Assembly (NCBI GenBank): GCA_013399115.1
Contig: VXAA01006069.1
Span: 30,695-94,694 of the forward strand
Reading direction: 5' to 3'
DNA: 64,000 nt
Origin: Anseranas semipalmata
Taxonomy: Eukaryota; Chordata; Aves; Anseriformes; Anseranatidae
Shown: positions 11,481 to 24,068 of the stretch, piece by piece
How positions within the stretch are numbered: position 1 is the stretch's first letter
Layout: every line of letters starts with the position of its first letter
Notes under the pieces: generated by a model
The model's database searches: none
Told to the model about the DNA's origin: nothing
The model's input: the letters and a program-made list of their open reading frames with translations, nothing else
Position numbers and translations under genes: made by a program

Positions 11481-12701
11481 TGCTTCTTCATGTACTTTGT
11501 CCACAGAATTCACAGCATCTCTATCATTATGTGCGGTGGAAAACCAGATTGGAGATTATTAAGCTTGTTCGTTCCTTTGTTATTCACTAGTACAATACCT
11601 GGAGAATTTATTTTTTTCTCTTGTAAGATAAGAGCAAAGCATTTATTCTACAATAATACTTTATAAGAATGAAGCAAGAATGCATAAACTGAACATGATT
11701 AGCAGTAGCTGGTAGCTCGTTACATTTTGCTCATTAGACACTTCTGGTCTCTTGCATTGGTGTTAAATGAACTTAATGTAAATTAGTAAGTACAGGTTCG
11801 TGTCATTCGGAAGAGGCTCATAAGGCAAAGGAGAAACAGCGGGCGTTGCTGGCCTCGGTGAGGAGCTCTGGTGCCTGCAGCTGTTGGAAGGAGCCATGGT
11901 TGCTTGTGTGGGAGTACAGGAGCAAGCCCTGTAAGGCTGTGTATTGCATCTGCCAATGACAGCACCAGTGCTTTGAGGGCTGGCTTCACACAACTGATTG
12001 GGAAGGGGGAAAATGAGGTGTAATGCCTGCTGTTTCCTTCATCTGCATGACCCTGGTGCCAGCTCTGGGCCTGGGTGTGTTGGGCCTGGGTGTTTTGGCA
12101 CCATAGGGTGTGCCCTGCCACCCTGCCCAGCTGCAGGGCCAGCTCGCCCGCTTCTCTGCCCTGCCAGGCTCCTTCACTCATGCAAGGTAACTAGAGGTTG
12201 GTGCCAATCTTGCCAGGGAGCCCTGTGTGTGTGGAGGCTGCAGGTGCTGCTTCACTGTCCCAGGAGACCAGGCCTGCAGGAGTGGCGGCCATGTTGGCCT
12301 CAGAACATCCTGTGAGGTGTTCCACACAAAATGGCGTACCTCACCTGGCTAGTGGGCTGCCTGCCTTTCCTTCCCACCCACTCCTGCTAAGTCTTTGAAC
12401 TTTGAGCAGAAAGTCTTCATCTGAGAGATGTCAAAGTGTGTGATTCAGTCAGGGGGATGTGGGGTGAGGAGGTGGGCTGGGCACGGCCATGGGCAAGCTG
12501 TGCTTCATCACCTTCAGCTGGGATTTGTGGGAACAAGAACAGGGGCTGTGTCGCAAGCAGTGCCTGCAGCCACATGTCCATACCGGAGCTGTGTGGATGA
12601 CAACAGCCTGCATAGGACACTTGTCTTTGTGTCTACGAGGCAGATTACACAATCATGGAAATGTGACAGGAGGATGCAAAGGTTTAGGAAATAATCTTAG
12701 C

Positions 12702-12702
12702 N
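12702..12702. other. Ambiguous base (N)
   Basis: This is the only undetermined base in the window. It interrupts a weak reading frame that has no other support and affects no recognised feature. Confidence 0.99.
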
Positions 12703-13330
12703 TAACAAAAATGAATGTGGCTGGGCAGTGGTGGACCTATCATGCACCTAATTTCAAGTGTCTCATCACCAATTATCCCCACATGTATCTGTTCTCTTTA
12801 CCTGATGGACTAAGATTGACTCTCAGACCTGGGCTCTCTTTTTCCTTTCTCAGTGTTGCTTGCAGCGTGTCATTTTTCCATTTGTCTGCAGCTGCCTCTT
12901 TAAAGGCTACAGCCCAGCTCACTTACCACTCTGTTTGGCTGTTTTGTCTGCAGTCTACTGTCAGTCCTGGAGGTTAGTTTTCCTCCTTACAGAGTTGTTT
13001 TATTATGGGAGAGCTGAGAGCCTCTTCCTGGAGTTTAGTGTAAACCAATTTCACAGAGAGCTGGGCTTGTATAGAGGAGACTTTAATGGGGTTTTCAGAG
13101 AGGTGTTGGGGGTGGAGAGAATAATGGACACTCTCCTTTTTAAGCATAGGAAAATTATAAAATGGTATACTCCTTGCAGAATGTTTTGCATTGACCTCTT
13201 AACATCATGCATTAACATCTGCTAGAGCAGGCTGGAAATCTGGAATTATGGTTGGGGTGGGAGAAAGGAAATTTGGGAAGCTGGTTAGTTTTTGTTTTGT
13301 GTCAAAATGAACAGTGCAATTTTATGAAGG

Positions 13331-13362
<32 letters not shown>
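13331..13362. repeat. Poly(A) run, 32 bases
   Basis: An uninterrupted run of 32 adenines precedes AGAGACAGCC. It has no poly(A) signal or retrocopy body upstream that I can recognise, so it is listed as a simple repeat. Frames that cross it as poly-lysine are not genes. Confidence 0.95.
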
Positions 13363-13365
<3 letters not shown>

Positions 13366-14818
13366 ACAGCCAGAGCTAGTCTTTTCTCTGTTCTCTTTCT
13401 CTCCTGTTACCTGCCTGCTTTTGGTACTCACTTTGAAAGTGGCCAAGCGTTGTTAAGTGTCCTCCTAGCCTCTTTCAGAGCAAGTCTTGGGCTATGTGTT
13501 GTTTTGCCGTGGCCCTGTGTGGACAGGGTGTGTTGGGGCTGGAGGAGTTTTGCACCACTCCACACTGGCAGGATGTGGGCCAGTCACCGTCCATACGGGC
13601 GTGCTAAAGTAGTGGTCGGGGGGGGCTGTCTGCACCCATCTGTGCTGACATCTGTGGGTCTTTTAATCTCTTCTCATGTGGGTGTTCTGCAGAAAAGGGC
13701 TCCAGAGCATGTTTTCTATAAAAGCTTTCCTTTTGACTCTATTTTGCAATGAAAGGTGGTTTTCAGCAAGAGATCTTAGCCCAGTTCTATCTAGAGGTTG
13801 CAACTCTGAGCCACTAGCTATTAGGTACTTAAAATGCGGGAAAACTGCAATTTTTTATAGTTACTATGGCACTTTGCTGAGACAGGGTTGACTATCCTTC
13901 TGAGAAGGTGTTCAGGGAAGGTACGAGTAGAGCGGACAAAGACCCAGCCTTATTTTCACTTCCTGTAGGACAATACGTGTGGTACCTATCAATATTGTAT
14001 TCAAGTACTGCAAATGGAGTTACTAGACACCTTAAACATTCTCTAGCAGATCCATATGAGCTCTCATTTGTACAGATGCCTGTAAAACAAGCTTTCTGAC
14101 CCAAATCAGCACCAGCCCAGCACTAAGGAGCTGGTCTCTTTACTCGGCAAGGTATCCTTCTTGTCAAAATGCATTTACATAGAGCCCTGCAGCCTATGCA
14201 CTAATAGCACCTCCCCCTGCTTCTGCCTCCTAGTGGGCTGTCTGAAGGAGGCTATACATATGTATTAAGTTATTAAGCAGTGGTATGGGTTCTCACAAGT
14301 TCAAACGCAGAGCATGCTGTGCCTATGCTCAGACGTCTCCAGGAGGGCCTGGATTAATAGAAATGCAAATGGAGCATCTGCACAAGGCCATATGATTAGA
14401 GCCTTCCCCCTCACACCTCAAAGTCAAAAGCAGAAAAACACTGCATGTGAAATACAACCAAAAAAAAAAAAAATGGTGATATAATATGCAAAGTCTGTTA
14501 CCAATTCCAACAGCAGTCAGCAAAACATTGAGCCTCGCCCCACTTTAAGCACCATTGCCCCTACCTTCTCAAAGGTAATTGTTTTAATCAGCATTGAATT
14601 ACTTGGGTCTGTAGAGTCCATAGTGATGCTTGCCTTTGCCTGGGGTTCCACTGAACTTCAGCTCAGTCCCGTCCAACAGGAGGGCTGCTAACCTGAGCAG
14701 AAAAGCTCCTATTCTGTGCCAACTTATATGGAGTTCTTCCTGTACTAATGGGAGGTTTGAATGTGGCACATGCTAGTAAAATCCGTCATTAGTAAAACCA
14801 GCTAGGGCAGATGCACTT

Positions 14819-14913
14819 AGTCAAATTCTGCTTTCAGGCAAACTGGTATAGACACGAGTCCATGTGTAATCACTCTGGGTCTGTTTCCTTCTACCTTAAA
14901 GCAGAATTTGACT
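14819..14913. repeat. Hairpin-type ancient repeat with perfect 16-bp arms
   Basis: AGTCAAATTCTGCTTT at 14819-14834 is matched exactly in reverse complement at 14898-14913, with a diverged palindromic interior including ACTGGTATAGACACGAGTCC. The layout resembles the old palindromic repeats scattered through bird, crocodile and turtle genomes that carry AATTCTGC..., TACACTGGTGTAA and ACTGAAGTCAATGG motifs. The family name is not assigned. Confidence 0.55.
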
Positions 14914-17900
14914 TACTTGAGACATACCCTGCTGTGTACAGGCTTTAAATCATTCTGGAGACACCCAGTCAGCCATTGCCTGGACTAGCGTTGCCTTACT
15001 TGATGTTGGTTCCTGTTGCCACAAATGTGGAAAAACCAGAAGTGAGCGAAGCTTATCAAGTAGGGTCTTGGTCCCAGCCAGATCTGTGAGATGTGATAGG
15101 AGAGGGTTAAGTGATGGAAAAAAATTCTCAGACATCCCCTCTTGCAGTGATATCAGGTTCCTTAGAGGTAATGAATGAATGATTCCTCTGTGGAGAGATC
15201 TTGACCTTTCTGCGGGAAATACAGACTTGTGGCTGCTCATTACCCATACAGTCAGGTGTCTTTTTTGTCGCTTCCTGGTGGTCTGTCTTCTCAGGAGGTA
15301 AATTATTGCAGGTTACTGCAGGCCTCCTCTGGTCAGGGTCTTCTGAAGAGACCCTTATTCCACCAAGAATTTTGTTGGGTAAAGTCTGTAGGACAGGTGT
15401 TCTTTACCTGCTTGCCAAGCTGATTCCAGCCTTGCAGGGGCACAGCAAAAAGAGAGGTAGTCACGGGGAAGCAGCTTACCTTTATCCTCTACGTGAGACC
15501 AGCTTTCCTGTGAACGTGGATCTGCTCTCAGCACATTTCAGAATGTGCAAGAAGTCCCTCTTCTTCTCAAGCTTCACCCTTACATACCGGTACCATGGAT
15601 GTATCTATGGAAGCAAACAGTCCTCACATTTTTGTAAACATGGATATTGTAGAACCTGTTTTGCTTCTGTGAAGTTGTTGTATCCACTTGACCAAGAAGT
15701 CATCTTTGCTTTCAAAAGGTTTCTTGGAATAGGAGTACAATTGTGATTCTAAATTTAAGCCACTATTAGTGATTCTGTCAGAGTAAGAAATCAGACTGTG
15801 TTTTTTCACACGTTGTGGAGGTTTTATTTAGTGTATCCTTGTAAATGACTCCCCTGATGGTATAGGCTATTCACAGATGCTGATACACTTACTGTCTCTG
15901 TGAATGAGGTAGCAAGCTCTGGAGTTCTTCCATGTCCTAAAATAAGGCTCATGAGCAGCTGTTGTTGCCTGTTCAGTGGTTCTATTTAATATGTAAAGGA
16001 TAAAAATACATCTAGCACTTTGCCTATGACTTTCTTTCTGGAAGTGGGGAAACTAACCTGAACATGATGTAGCTCATGTTGTGAAGTACAGTCCTATATA
16101 TCGGATTCAAATACCTCTCAGTTAATATTAACCTTACAGAGCATCTGGTGATGAAGCTTTCTGCTTTGAGTAACTTTAACCGCTAAAATATGAATGCTGT
16201 CCTACAGACACTGAAGTTATTTCTTCAGAAGCCACTGCATTGCTCTTTGGCTTTTTATGCTTGTTATAGTAGACTTGCATTCTGAGAACTCCTTTCATAC
16301 ATCTGTTGCCAGCAATCAGCTTCCCTTAGAAAACCTGGAGAATTTGTCATCATTCCCCCTGTTAGGCTTGTGAGCTGAAAAGCAAATCAGAAAAACAGTT
16401 ACCCTTAGAACAATACATTCCATCTTTGCCAAAAAGCATGGGAAAAGCTGCAGTGATTTTCATGTTTGTTTGTTGTTTTGTTTGGTTTTGTTGTTTTGTT
16501 TTGTTTTTGCAGGCAACTAAAACAGGACTCTATTTGCAAGGGAAGTAAAATTTTGTATATATATATATTTACACAGTGTACCTGGAATGTTGAATCTAGT
16601 CTTCCTATTTAACATTCACAGGACAAACCAAACTGAGCTAGAATGAGGAATCGGGAGTGATTCTTCTGTTCAATGTCAGAATAGGGGTATGGTGAGCTGG
16701 TTTCATAAGTGCTGGCATCCTGCTTTACAGTTTACCAGCTGAATAGCAGTGTGGCTATATGCAGGCCTTGACTTTTCAAAGATATCGCTGTATTTATTTG
16801 TGTTGTAGTTAATCAACTTTCTTATCTGGCCTCAAACCTTAGAACCAATGGTACATAAATTCCTAAATAATTGCACACTCCAGGCCCGCACAGACCAAGA
16901 CAGAAGAAGAATTAATAAAACATACATACAAGCCTCTGCTGATTTCTCTGCACATTAAAGGCTAGGGATTGCCCAGCAGTGAGCACATTTGTATACATTC
17001 TTCTCACATGCCATTAACAGAGCTGACCTCTTTCAGCAGCATACACAAACCCAAACTATAGCTACAGGAACCCTTTTATTTCTTTTAGTCAGAATATATT
17101 ATTGTGGTGTTTGCAGTTTGGTGCAGAAATGAATAAAGGAAACTGTACCCTCAGGTTAGATGTGAATCTGACTTCCAGTATATTATGGGCAGGATGAGCA
17201 TAAAATCTAATGGGGGAAGAGGGCCATTCCTGTTCAACCAGTTGCTGCAGGTCCACTGTAAAAACATAATATATTTCTGGGAACCTGATGCATTTTGCTT
17301 GCTATTTCCATGGTTGATTCAAGTAGACGAGAAGGAGGAATGCAGAAATACATGTATTATTTGAGATACAACATAAATATGCAGTAGTTAGAAAAAAGTA
17401 ATTTATTATAACATTTATAACATATTTTTATTTATTCAAGATGTGATGCTATTTTGACAAAAACATTACATCAGTTCAGTGTGCACCACTAGCTGTATCT
17501 GTCGACTTTCGTATCTGAAGCAAGAGTTTGCTATATATAATTTATTTTGATTTAAGTAATAACAAGTAGCGTCCTGTGTGAAACTTTGGCTATTCTGACA
17601 CATGATAAGAGCTACAGCGATAAGCTAAAGCATTCAAATAATCTTTCAATCAGGAGTTCTTCTTTTCAGCTATCCAGAGGAAAAGCCATTTCACTGCTAT
17701 CAGTGGGGCAGAGCAGCGTACTTATAAGTGCAGATATGACCGAGTAGCATAAGAACAGACTCCTCCTGGTTCACCGCAGCCCCTCAGCTGGAGATTACTG
17801 CAGCCTTGGATTGGATGCCAAACAAATCCTGTGCATGCTCTTGGCCTGTTTCAGGGCAAAGCCAGCCAGGTGTATTTAAATCACATTAGAATGGTTTAGT

Positions 17901-19217
17901 TTTCAAAGAGGTACTTGCAGCACCATGGCAACAACTAACTGAAGAAAACAGTTGGACTGGTAATTTCTTAAATCATTTCAGCTAGGTCCTTTAGAGAAGG
18001 TCTTGTTTGCACCCTGACCTGGCTCTTGCTGCATCTTGTACAAGAATGCAGTCCCCCCAAAATGTTCAGCTCCTGCTCGCTGCAGTAGTTGAGCCCTGGC
18101 ACTTCAGAGGATGTTCTAGATTCCAGTCAGGCACTTGCTTAGGGGGACATTTCTAAGGGGATCCTCGGGCCAGATCTTCCACTGTTTTAAAGCATCTGAG
18201 CCCCAGTGAAGCTGGGTGGCTCGGCAGCATGTCAGTGCGTAGTGTTGCAGATGCATCATTGCTGGCAGTGCTGTGAAGTAAAGGGAGAGCCTGTCTGTCA
18301 GATCTCACCTTGGGGCTTCAGGATGAAAGTTAGATATATAGCATCCTTTAAGGTGTTTTCCAAACACATTTGATTGGGAATGTAGTAAGCCTCGCTGAAC
18401 ATGGAATCCTTTGTTGCTGTTTTCATAAAGTCACTTCTAGTCACTAAAGTGACTTCTAGTAGAGCAACAGAGTAAATGTTATCTAGGAATAGTGTGCTGC
18501 AAAAAAAAAAAAAAAAAGTAACAAATTACTCTTTCAGGAAGGCATGTCAGTGGACTAGGTACCCAAGACGTGGAGACACATTAAAAAGAAAATATTTCAG
18601 GTGTCCAGGATGAATGCAGAGTATATGGGATGAAGAACACTTGCTTGGCCATGAACACCGTTAGAAGGTGACTGTTTTTCATAAAATATGCAGGATCTTC
18701 TCTGGCAGTACCTGGGTGGTATCTGCCTGTACAATGATCCAAAGGCGCACCCTACTTTTTAATTCAAATCCATGGTGTGCATTCAGACTGTTCTGGTTCA
18801 CAGCCTTGGCTGCATGGTTGGTAGTGAAGGAATAAGGACCAAGTTACAGTGTGACGGTCAGGCTGACTCTTGGAGCGTATCTACTGGATGCCACAGTGTT
18901 CTCCACAACACAGTCATGACTGGGGTCTTGCCTCCTTTGGACTTAATTGACATGCTACAATTAAGCATCTTCTTGTCAGGTCAGAGCCATGATGGATTAT
19001 GAAGCTTCACACAGTTCCCTAGATGGATTGGCTTTAGCTCCAGGAGAGGACATGCATGATGCACAGAGATTAAATGGCTTATCCAGACAATTACAGCAGG
19101 CTTCAGGTAAAATGGGAATAAAATCATCCAGCTCTTTTCCTCTCTTGCCTTTTTGCTTCTGACATTTAACATTAAATCCCTGTGTCATTTTATCTCTTGT
19201 ATCTACCACTTTGTTGG

Positions 19218-19238
19218 TTTTTTTTTTTTTTTTTTTTG
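19218..19238. repeat. Poly(T) run
   Basis: A 21-base thymine run in the intron. It is a simple repeat with no associated retrocopy recognised. Confidence 0.9.
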
Positions 19239-20014
19239 GTCTGTACAATTTGGTGGTACTATATGGGACATGTAGTTGAACATTAGCCTGTAAAAACTGA
19301 ATGTGATGGGAAGCAGGTTCTAACAAAATCACACTTTTATTTCAGTGACAACTTACAGGACAGACTAAAGAGAGGCAAAAATAGCTTTACATCAGAGATT
19401 CCTGGATACAGCATGTTCTGCTAAAAGATAGCTATCTTCACATAGTAACTTTCTGACTTCCGTGTTTACTGTGGTTCCCCTTGCAAGTGTTTTTGAGGAC
19501 TGCAAGGAAGAGCTCTTAGTTACAGCAAAGTCATCCTGTTCAATAGCAGTCACCTCACATAATACCAGCAAGGCCAGGTTTAGCTTTCTAGGGAGCCAGT
19601 AAGCTGAGTTGGTGGTATCCTGTGGACACTACTATATGTCAATACTTCAAAAAATCCTTCTGTTGCCAGCTGGGAATCTCCCAGCCACTGCTGTGCCTCT
19701 TCTCTCCAAAGTATCATGAGAAACAGTGATCTGTGCGTGTTTGGCTTCTCTTTGAAATGCTACAAGAACACTCTTTCTTGCTGCATTTTAGAGCAATGTA
19801 AGAGGGTGCACTCAAGGGAATCACAGATCTGAAGAAAAAGCAGCTGTTTTTTTGGATGACTTTTTTTTTATATTAGTTCCTATCCTTCTTTCAAAGTGTG
19901 CCTAGTTTATAGGTATTATGCTTCCAGCTGCCCCACACAAAATTAAGATGAGATGTATATATTTTTGACTACTAAGAACTGCAGGGAGAAAATTCTCTTA
20001 TGAATGGCACAGGG

Positions 20015-20035
20015 GTTGTTGTTGTTGTTGTTGTT
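20015..20035. repeat. (GTT)7 microsatellite
   Basis: Seven perfect GTT units in the intron. A frame that reads them as leucines is not a gene. Confidence 0.95.
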
Positions 20036-22189
20036 CTGTCCTTCCAGTATGGTCTATGCCCTCTCAAAACAGATTAATAAACAACTGGGTAGTAGCCCCA
20101 GCAGAGATGGCCATCTGCATGCAAATACTGATCGGAGGTTGACCCTTTGTTTTTATACCTGGAGGAGGGATAGGAGGAGAAAAGAATCAGAGTTGTGGCA
20201 GCCTGGGAAACAAGCCTAAAGACTTGGAGTGGTACTCCCCATCTCCCAGAAGCTCAGTCATTTTAGGTAATACCATGGCAGAAAACTGAACTGCTGTAAC
20301 GTTAAAGTGAATCACTACAGTGATTCAACAGATGTCCAGAAGGAATTGGAAAGGGCAGGATTAGACCCGTGGATGCCTTTCTACCTGGTGTGAAACTCCA
20401 GCACAGCATCTTGTAAGCTGTCAGCACTGAAAGAGACCAAGCTATCCCTTCCCTAAAAAATGACATTGGGCTACCATGTGAATATAAGACAGTATGTTCT
20501 AGTGGTGAAAACGTGACACTGATCATCAGGAGACCACACAGAGAAGTCATTTTACCTAGTTTTGGATGCATGTACCTGAGCTAGTTGTGTAGTTCCCCTG
20601 CTGAGCCAATGGAGAGACATAGGTGCTTTAAAGAGTGGTTCATCTCCTCCTCAGGAAGATGTCTAAAATAATGAAAACAGTTTATGTCTACCAAGTGACT
20701 ATAAAGGGAATCAAGGATGACCAGTTCAAATGCAGACAGAGTAGGCATCTGGAACTAGGAGAGAGGAACCACAGCCTGTTTTCGCTTTGGATGTGGCCAG
20801 TGTCATGCTGTGTGGCTCTACAAAAACCCTTATATTTTCCTGTGCTTCCTGTTGTCAATGTGTCCACTGGTTGTGATGAGATCAGGCCACAGAATTTTTC
20901 TCTCAATACCTGAAAGTTCAAAGCTTAATTCCACATTTCTGTTACAGCTTTCTAATTGTTGTTATTATAAAAACAATGCCAGCAAATTTATTAACTAACA
21001 TGATTAAACTGAGCTTCCCATGAGAAACTCATCACTTAGACTGTCTGTCACTCGAGAGTAGAACAGCATGGTTTTTCAGTAGGTTTAGGATCCCTTCACA
21101 AAGGGGGCCCTCTGGGTAACAGAATATATATATTTTTTAAGACGGTGTGCAATGTCTGTGGACAAGTAATGGCATTAGCAGTGCTGTGAAAATTATCTTG
21201 GACTTCTAATGACGATAACTTGTTTCAGATAATTAAATATATGATACAGATGCTACAGAGCAATGGTTACTGTGCTGGGCTAATTTTCTGGAAACAGCAG
21301 TCTGAAACCTGTGGAGGGCTCAGTGGAGCATGCTGGGTGCTTTGCACTTTCGATAACTGGGCTGGCTGCTTACAGGTCTTATACACAGACATGGAGCCCC
21401 TGTGTTTGAGAACCTGGGCTATGCTATACACTGCGCTCCTGAACACCCTGTTCCTGGAGCAGTTGTGGCTGTCTTAACTCCTATGCATTACATATGTTAT
21501 GCCTAATGTTTTAATATACAGCTTTATACTTGGATTTTCTTCCTCTGTGGACCTGTTTCTGCTTTCCCTCTTCTCTCAGTCCAATCCCTTTTTTGTTCCT
21601 GGTGTTATTTTGCAGGGATTTTATCTCATTCATTGTAATTTTTCTTTCCCACCTTAACCTGGCAATAGCCAGGGCTCCGGCTGGCCTTGGTGCGTTAGGT
21701 ACTGCAGTGGGCAGCCTCATCCCTAGACAGGGCTGCAGCTGACTTTGGCGAGCAGTTGTCTATTGCCTGCACTAAACAAAATACAAGAGTTCATTGTGTC
21801 TACTAGATATTCTTTGTCTGAGGTGTCCTTCTAGTCCCATGGGGGAATTCCTTGCTAGATGCTATTTTAAGATGTAGAAGATGTAGGTGGAAGATATATT
21901 AAGATGTAGGTGGAATTTCAAAGTCCAGATAGGTTCAGGGTTACTTACCTTACAGTCTTTGGAGATATGAGTAATTTGAGTGAATGAGCCTTAGGTCCTA
22001 GATCCTAGGCTTGTATTAGCTCCAACTAATGTCAGTGAGAAGGGAGAAATCATTTCTGATTCTGATTGTAGTCAAAGGGCTTGTCTCAAAGCCTGTTCCA
22101 GGGCACTCTGCTGTGGACTCCAGATGTACATTTTGGCTTGAGGAGTGAACTTTCAAGACAGAATTTCCATGGAGAAATAATAGGTACTA

Positions 22190-22760
22190 ATTTGCTGTTC
22201 AAAGTTGAAAAATAAATGATGTTGCACTTCATAAATAGGGTGTTAATGATGAGCAATGAAATAATCGATTTCTCCTCATTAAATAACAAACAGCACAAGC
22301 TGAAAAATTAACCAGTTTGTTTCACACAGTTGGATTAATGGAGAACCAAGTGGGTCTTAACTTCCTCTCACCAATGAATAATGGCCTAGAGAAACACAGT
22401 GCTAATTGAGGCAACATTGGTGGTAGTAAATAAGTCAATCCTGTATTTATTAGAGCACTAGAATGTGCATAATGCATTGAGCTTTAGTTATCACTTGAAA
22501 GTTCACAATGCTGGCAAAATAGTCTGTTGTATCTCTACTGGAAGAAGATTGTTTCTCTGACAGGAAATCCATATGTCTGGGAGGAGAGGCATTAATTTAG
22601 TAGAAGGTGAGAAGAGTGCCACGTGTGGAGAGAGTGGCCTGCTCTTGTCTTAACTGCCATTCAATAATTACTCTAAATGCATCACTAATACAGCAAAAGG
22701 CACAGTCAATCATTCAACACCCTGCCTTTGTAAACTTCTTAATGCTGCTTAGTTCTGACG
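22190..22760. promoter_or_regulatory. Candidate conserved noncoding block, intronic
   Basis: This AT-rich, repeat-free stretch has clustered ATTA/TAAT and ATCGAT motifs (GTTAATGATGAGC, AATAATCGATTT, CTCATTAAATAAC and CAATAATTACTCTAAATGC). It also holds a stretch around 22660-22740 ending in CACCCTGCCTTTGTAAAC. Neither strand has coding potential. It is called regulatory by appearance only. Confidence 0.28.
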
Positions 22761-22974
22761 GGAAGTTCAGAGGAAACCAGGGATAGTATTTAAAACATGC
22801 AAAAAGCAAAAATACTATACAGGACAAGTCAGATTTTTTTCTTTTTCTCCGCAGGAACATGCAGAGTCTTCAGTGCCAGTGAAGCGAGCTTGTTGGGATG
22901 GGATTTGGCTTAACTGGCTAGTTGCAATGCAGCATAGATTTGGTCTAGATAACAGCATGCTAGATTGGACCTTA

Positions 22975-23130
22975 GGAAGCCTGAAGCCTGGGGTTTAGTC
23001 TTTGCTCTCCCTTTGACCTGCTGGATCATTTTAGACACATGTGCCTTTTCATAACCCACCTAGAAGATAGGGAGGATGATAGTGCCTATTGTAAAGTGCT
23101 CAGAAAGCTAAAAAAAAGTGCTATATGGAA
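22975..23130 (+). mobile_element. MIR-like SINE remnant
   Basis: The order of motifs matches the 3' half of MIR/CORE-SINEs in a worn form: a run like TTTGACCTGCTGG (from a tRNA-SINE GTGTGACCTTGG segment), CATAACCCACCTAGAAGATAGGGAGG (from the CCCATCTGTAAAATGGGG segment), then ATTGTAAAGTGCTCAGAAAG and AAGTGCTATATGG. The similarity is from memory of the family pattern and is diverged, so the left end is uncertain. Confidence 0.5.
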
Positions 23131-23586
23131 GAGCTGTAAGGAGTGGTAATTTCCTTCTTTCTACTTGAATTATATTAATCTTGAACTTACTGGTTCTAGC
23201 AGAAATAGCCATAATAATCTCATTGGAGGGAATTACTTCTCATCAGGGTGAAACTTTCTCTTTTCTGCTTTAGCTGACCATTTATCCGTACTTGTCTGAT
23301 TATGCTGGTATCAAGCAAGTTTTAAATGTTCCTAGTTTAATAAAGAATAGATTTAGCACTGGGACAGTTGGAAGGTGGTCAGATAGCCCCAGCTTTCTAA
23401 GACAGCTAAGCATATAGGAAAGTTACTGCTATTCAAGAAGCTTCAATCTATGCTCAAAAAACTAATTAAATCTCCTAAAGAGTCACTTGTCTGCCCTGAG
23501 GACTCACTGATTTTGTCTTTGTTTAAATTCAGGCAACAGCCTTTATGGCAATGTGATTTATTGTAACTAATTATTCCTCATGCTAG

Positions 23587-23837
23587 GTGCAGACCTTGAT
23601 CTTAGCAGAAGTCAAATGGAAGATATTCTCAGTTTAAGAACAGCTCCATTTTCAGTAGCTAGTGGTGTCACCATTTCTTTTCTAACAGATCACATCATGA
23701 CACACAAGAAATGTGATTCTGCAGAACTGCAAAATCTGGAGAAGATAATGAAAATTCATAAAGAATTGATAAAAAGAAGAGGAAATATGAAGGATATTCC
23801 TGAAGAAGCTGCATCAGTAGGGGAGTTTCTATTACAG
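23587..23837 (+). CDS. Exon 3 of the chain (251 bp), largest recognised exon
   Basis: Seen: acceptor TTATTCCTCATGCTAG, then 251 bases with 83 sense codons after two leading bases, then donor TTACAG|GTAACT. The local translation includes MEDILSLRTAPFSVASG, TISFLTDHIMTHKK and LEKIMKIHKELIKRRGN. The second half is a basic amphipathic-looking helix, followed by KDIPEEAASVGEFLLQ. The two leading bases complete the Gly codon begun by the exon ending at 8789, and the exon ends in phase 0 as the exon at 30159 requires. An alternative acceptor five bases on (GTGCAG) would shift the phase and is not chosen. The in-frame ATG at 23580 lies in the intron and is not a start. The sequence is soluble-looking with no signal peptide or membrane segment. 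The family is not recognised. Confidence 0.8.
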
Positions 23838-23998
23838 GTAACTGGAGTAAGTCCCTCGGGAGTCTTCTGTTTTCATCTATTTATTAAACAACTAAGAGAG
23901 TAAGACAAACTATAAATTAATTATACTTGCCAGTGACATAAAGTCAAGGCGGTGGTGAACATAGATAATGCAATTCATAGACAACAGGGGGCCAAATT

Positions 23999-24068
23999 TT
24001 CTCCTTGCTTACACCTGTTCAATCTCACTGAAGTCAATGGGATTGGACAGGTGTAACCGAGGAGAGAA
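23999..24068. repeat. Ancient palindromic repeat with about 26-bp arms
   Basis: The left arm (23999-24024) and right arm (24041-24068) are reverse complements with few mismatches. The core of each arm is ACACCTGTTCAATC against GATTGGACAGGTGT. The loop holds TCACTGAAGTCAATGG, a motif typical of old palindromic repeats found across birds and other reptiles. It would fold into a long hairpin if transcribed. No terminal duplication is visible. Confidence 0.7.

Larger units (their letters stand above)
8790..23586 (+). other. Intron (about 14.8 kb) between exons at 8732 and 23587
   Basis: This is the largest intron. It holds the second copy of the 35-bp repeat (8883-8917), the CR1 LINE (9360-10155), a strong candidate conserved noncoding block (10990-11480), a GC-richer patch (about 12050-12300), the single N (12702), a 32-A run, a hairpin-type ancient repeat (14819-14913), simple T and GTT tracts (19218-19238 and 20015-20035), a second candidate conserved block (22190-22760) and a MIR-like SINE remnant (22975-23130). 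No further phase-compatible exon was found. Confidence 0.55.

Noticed and set aside
12489..12977. 162-codon + strand open frame crossing the N
   Set aside because: GC-rich chance frame with several competing frames on both strands; no domain or splice sites.
13252..13752. 166-codon + strand open frame
   Set aside because: It is held open by the 32-A run read as poly-lysine and has no recognisable content or splice context.
15201..15746. 181-codon + strand open frame
   Set aside because: The second-longest frame in the window, but the translation is unrecognised, no donor/acceptor pair brackets it in a phase that fits the host gene, and there is no promoter-like context.
22833..22916. Very strong acceptor ending at 22854 followed by an open frame of 47 codons
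   Set aside because: No acceptable donor follows in a phase that fits the exon at 23587, and the frame runs into the MIR-like repeat before its stop. It is probably a decoy acceptor.
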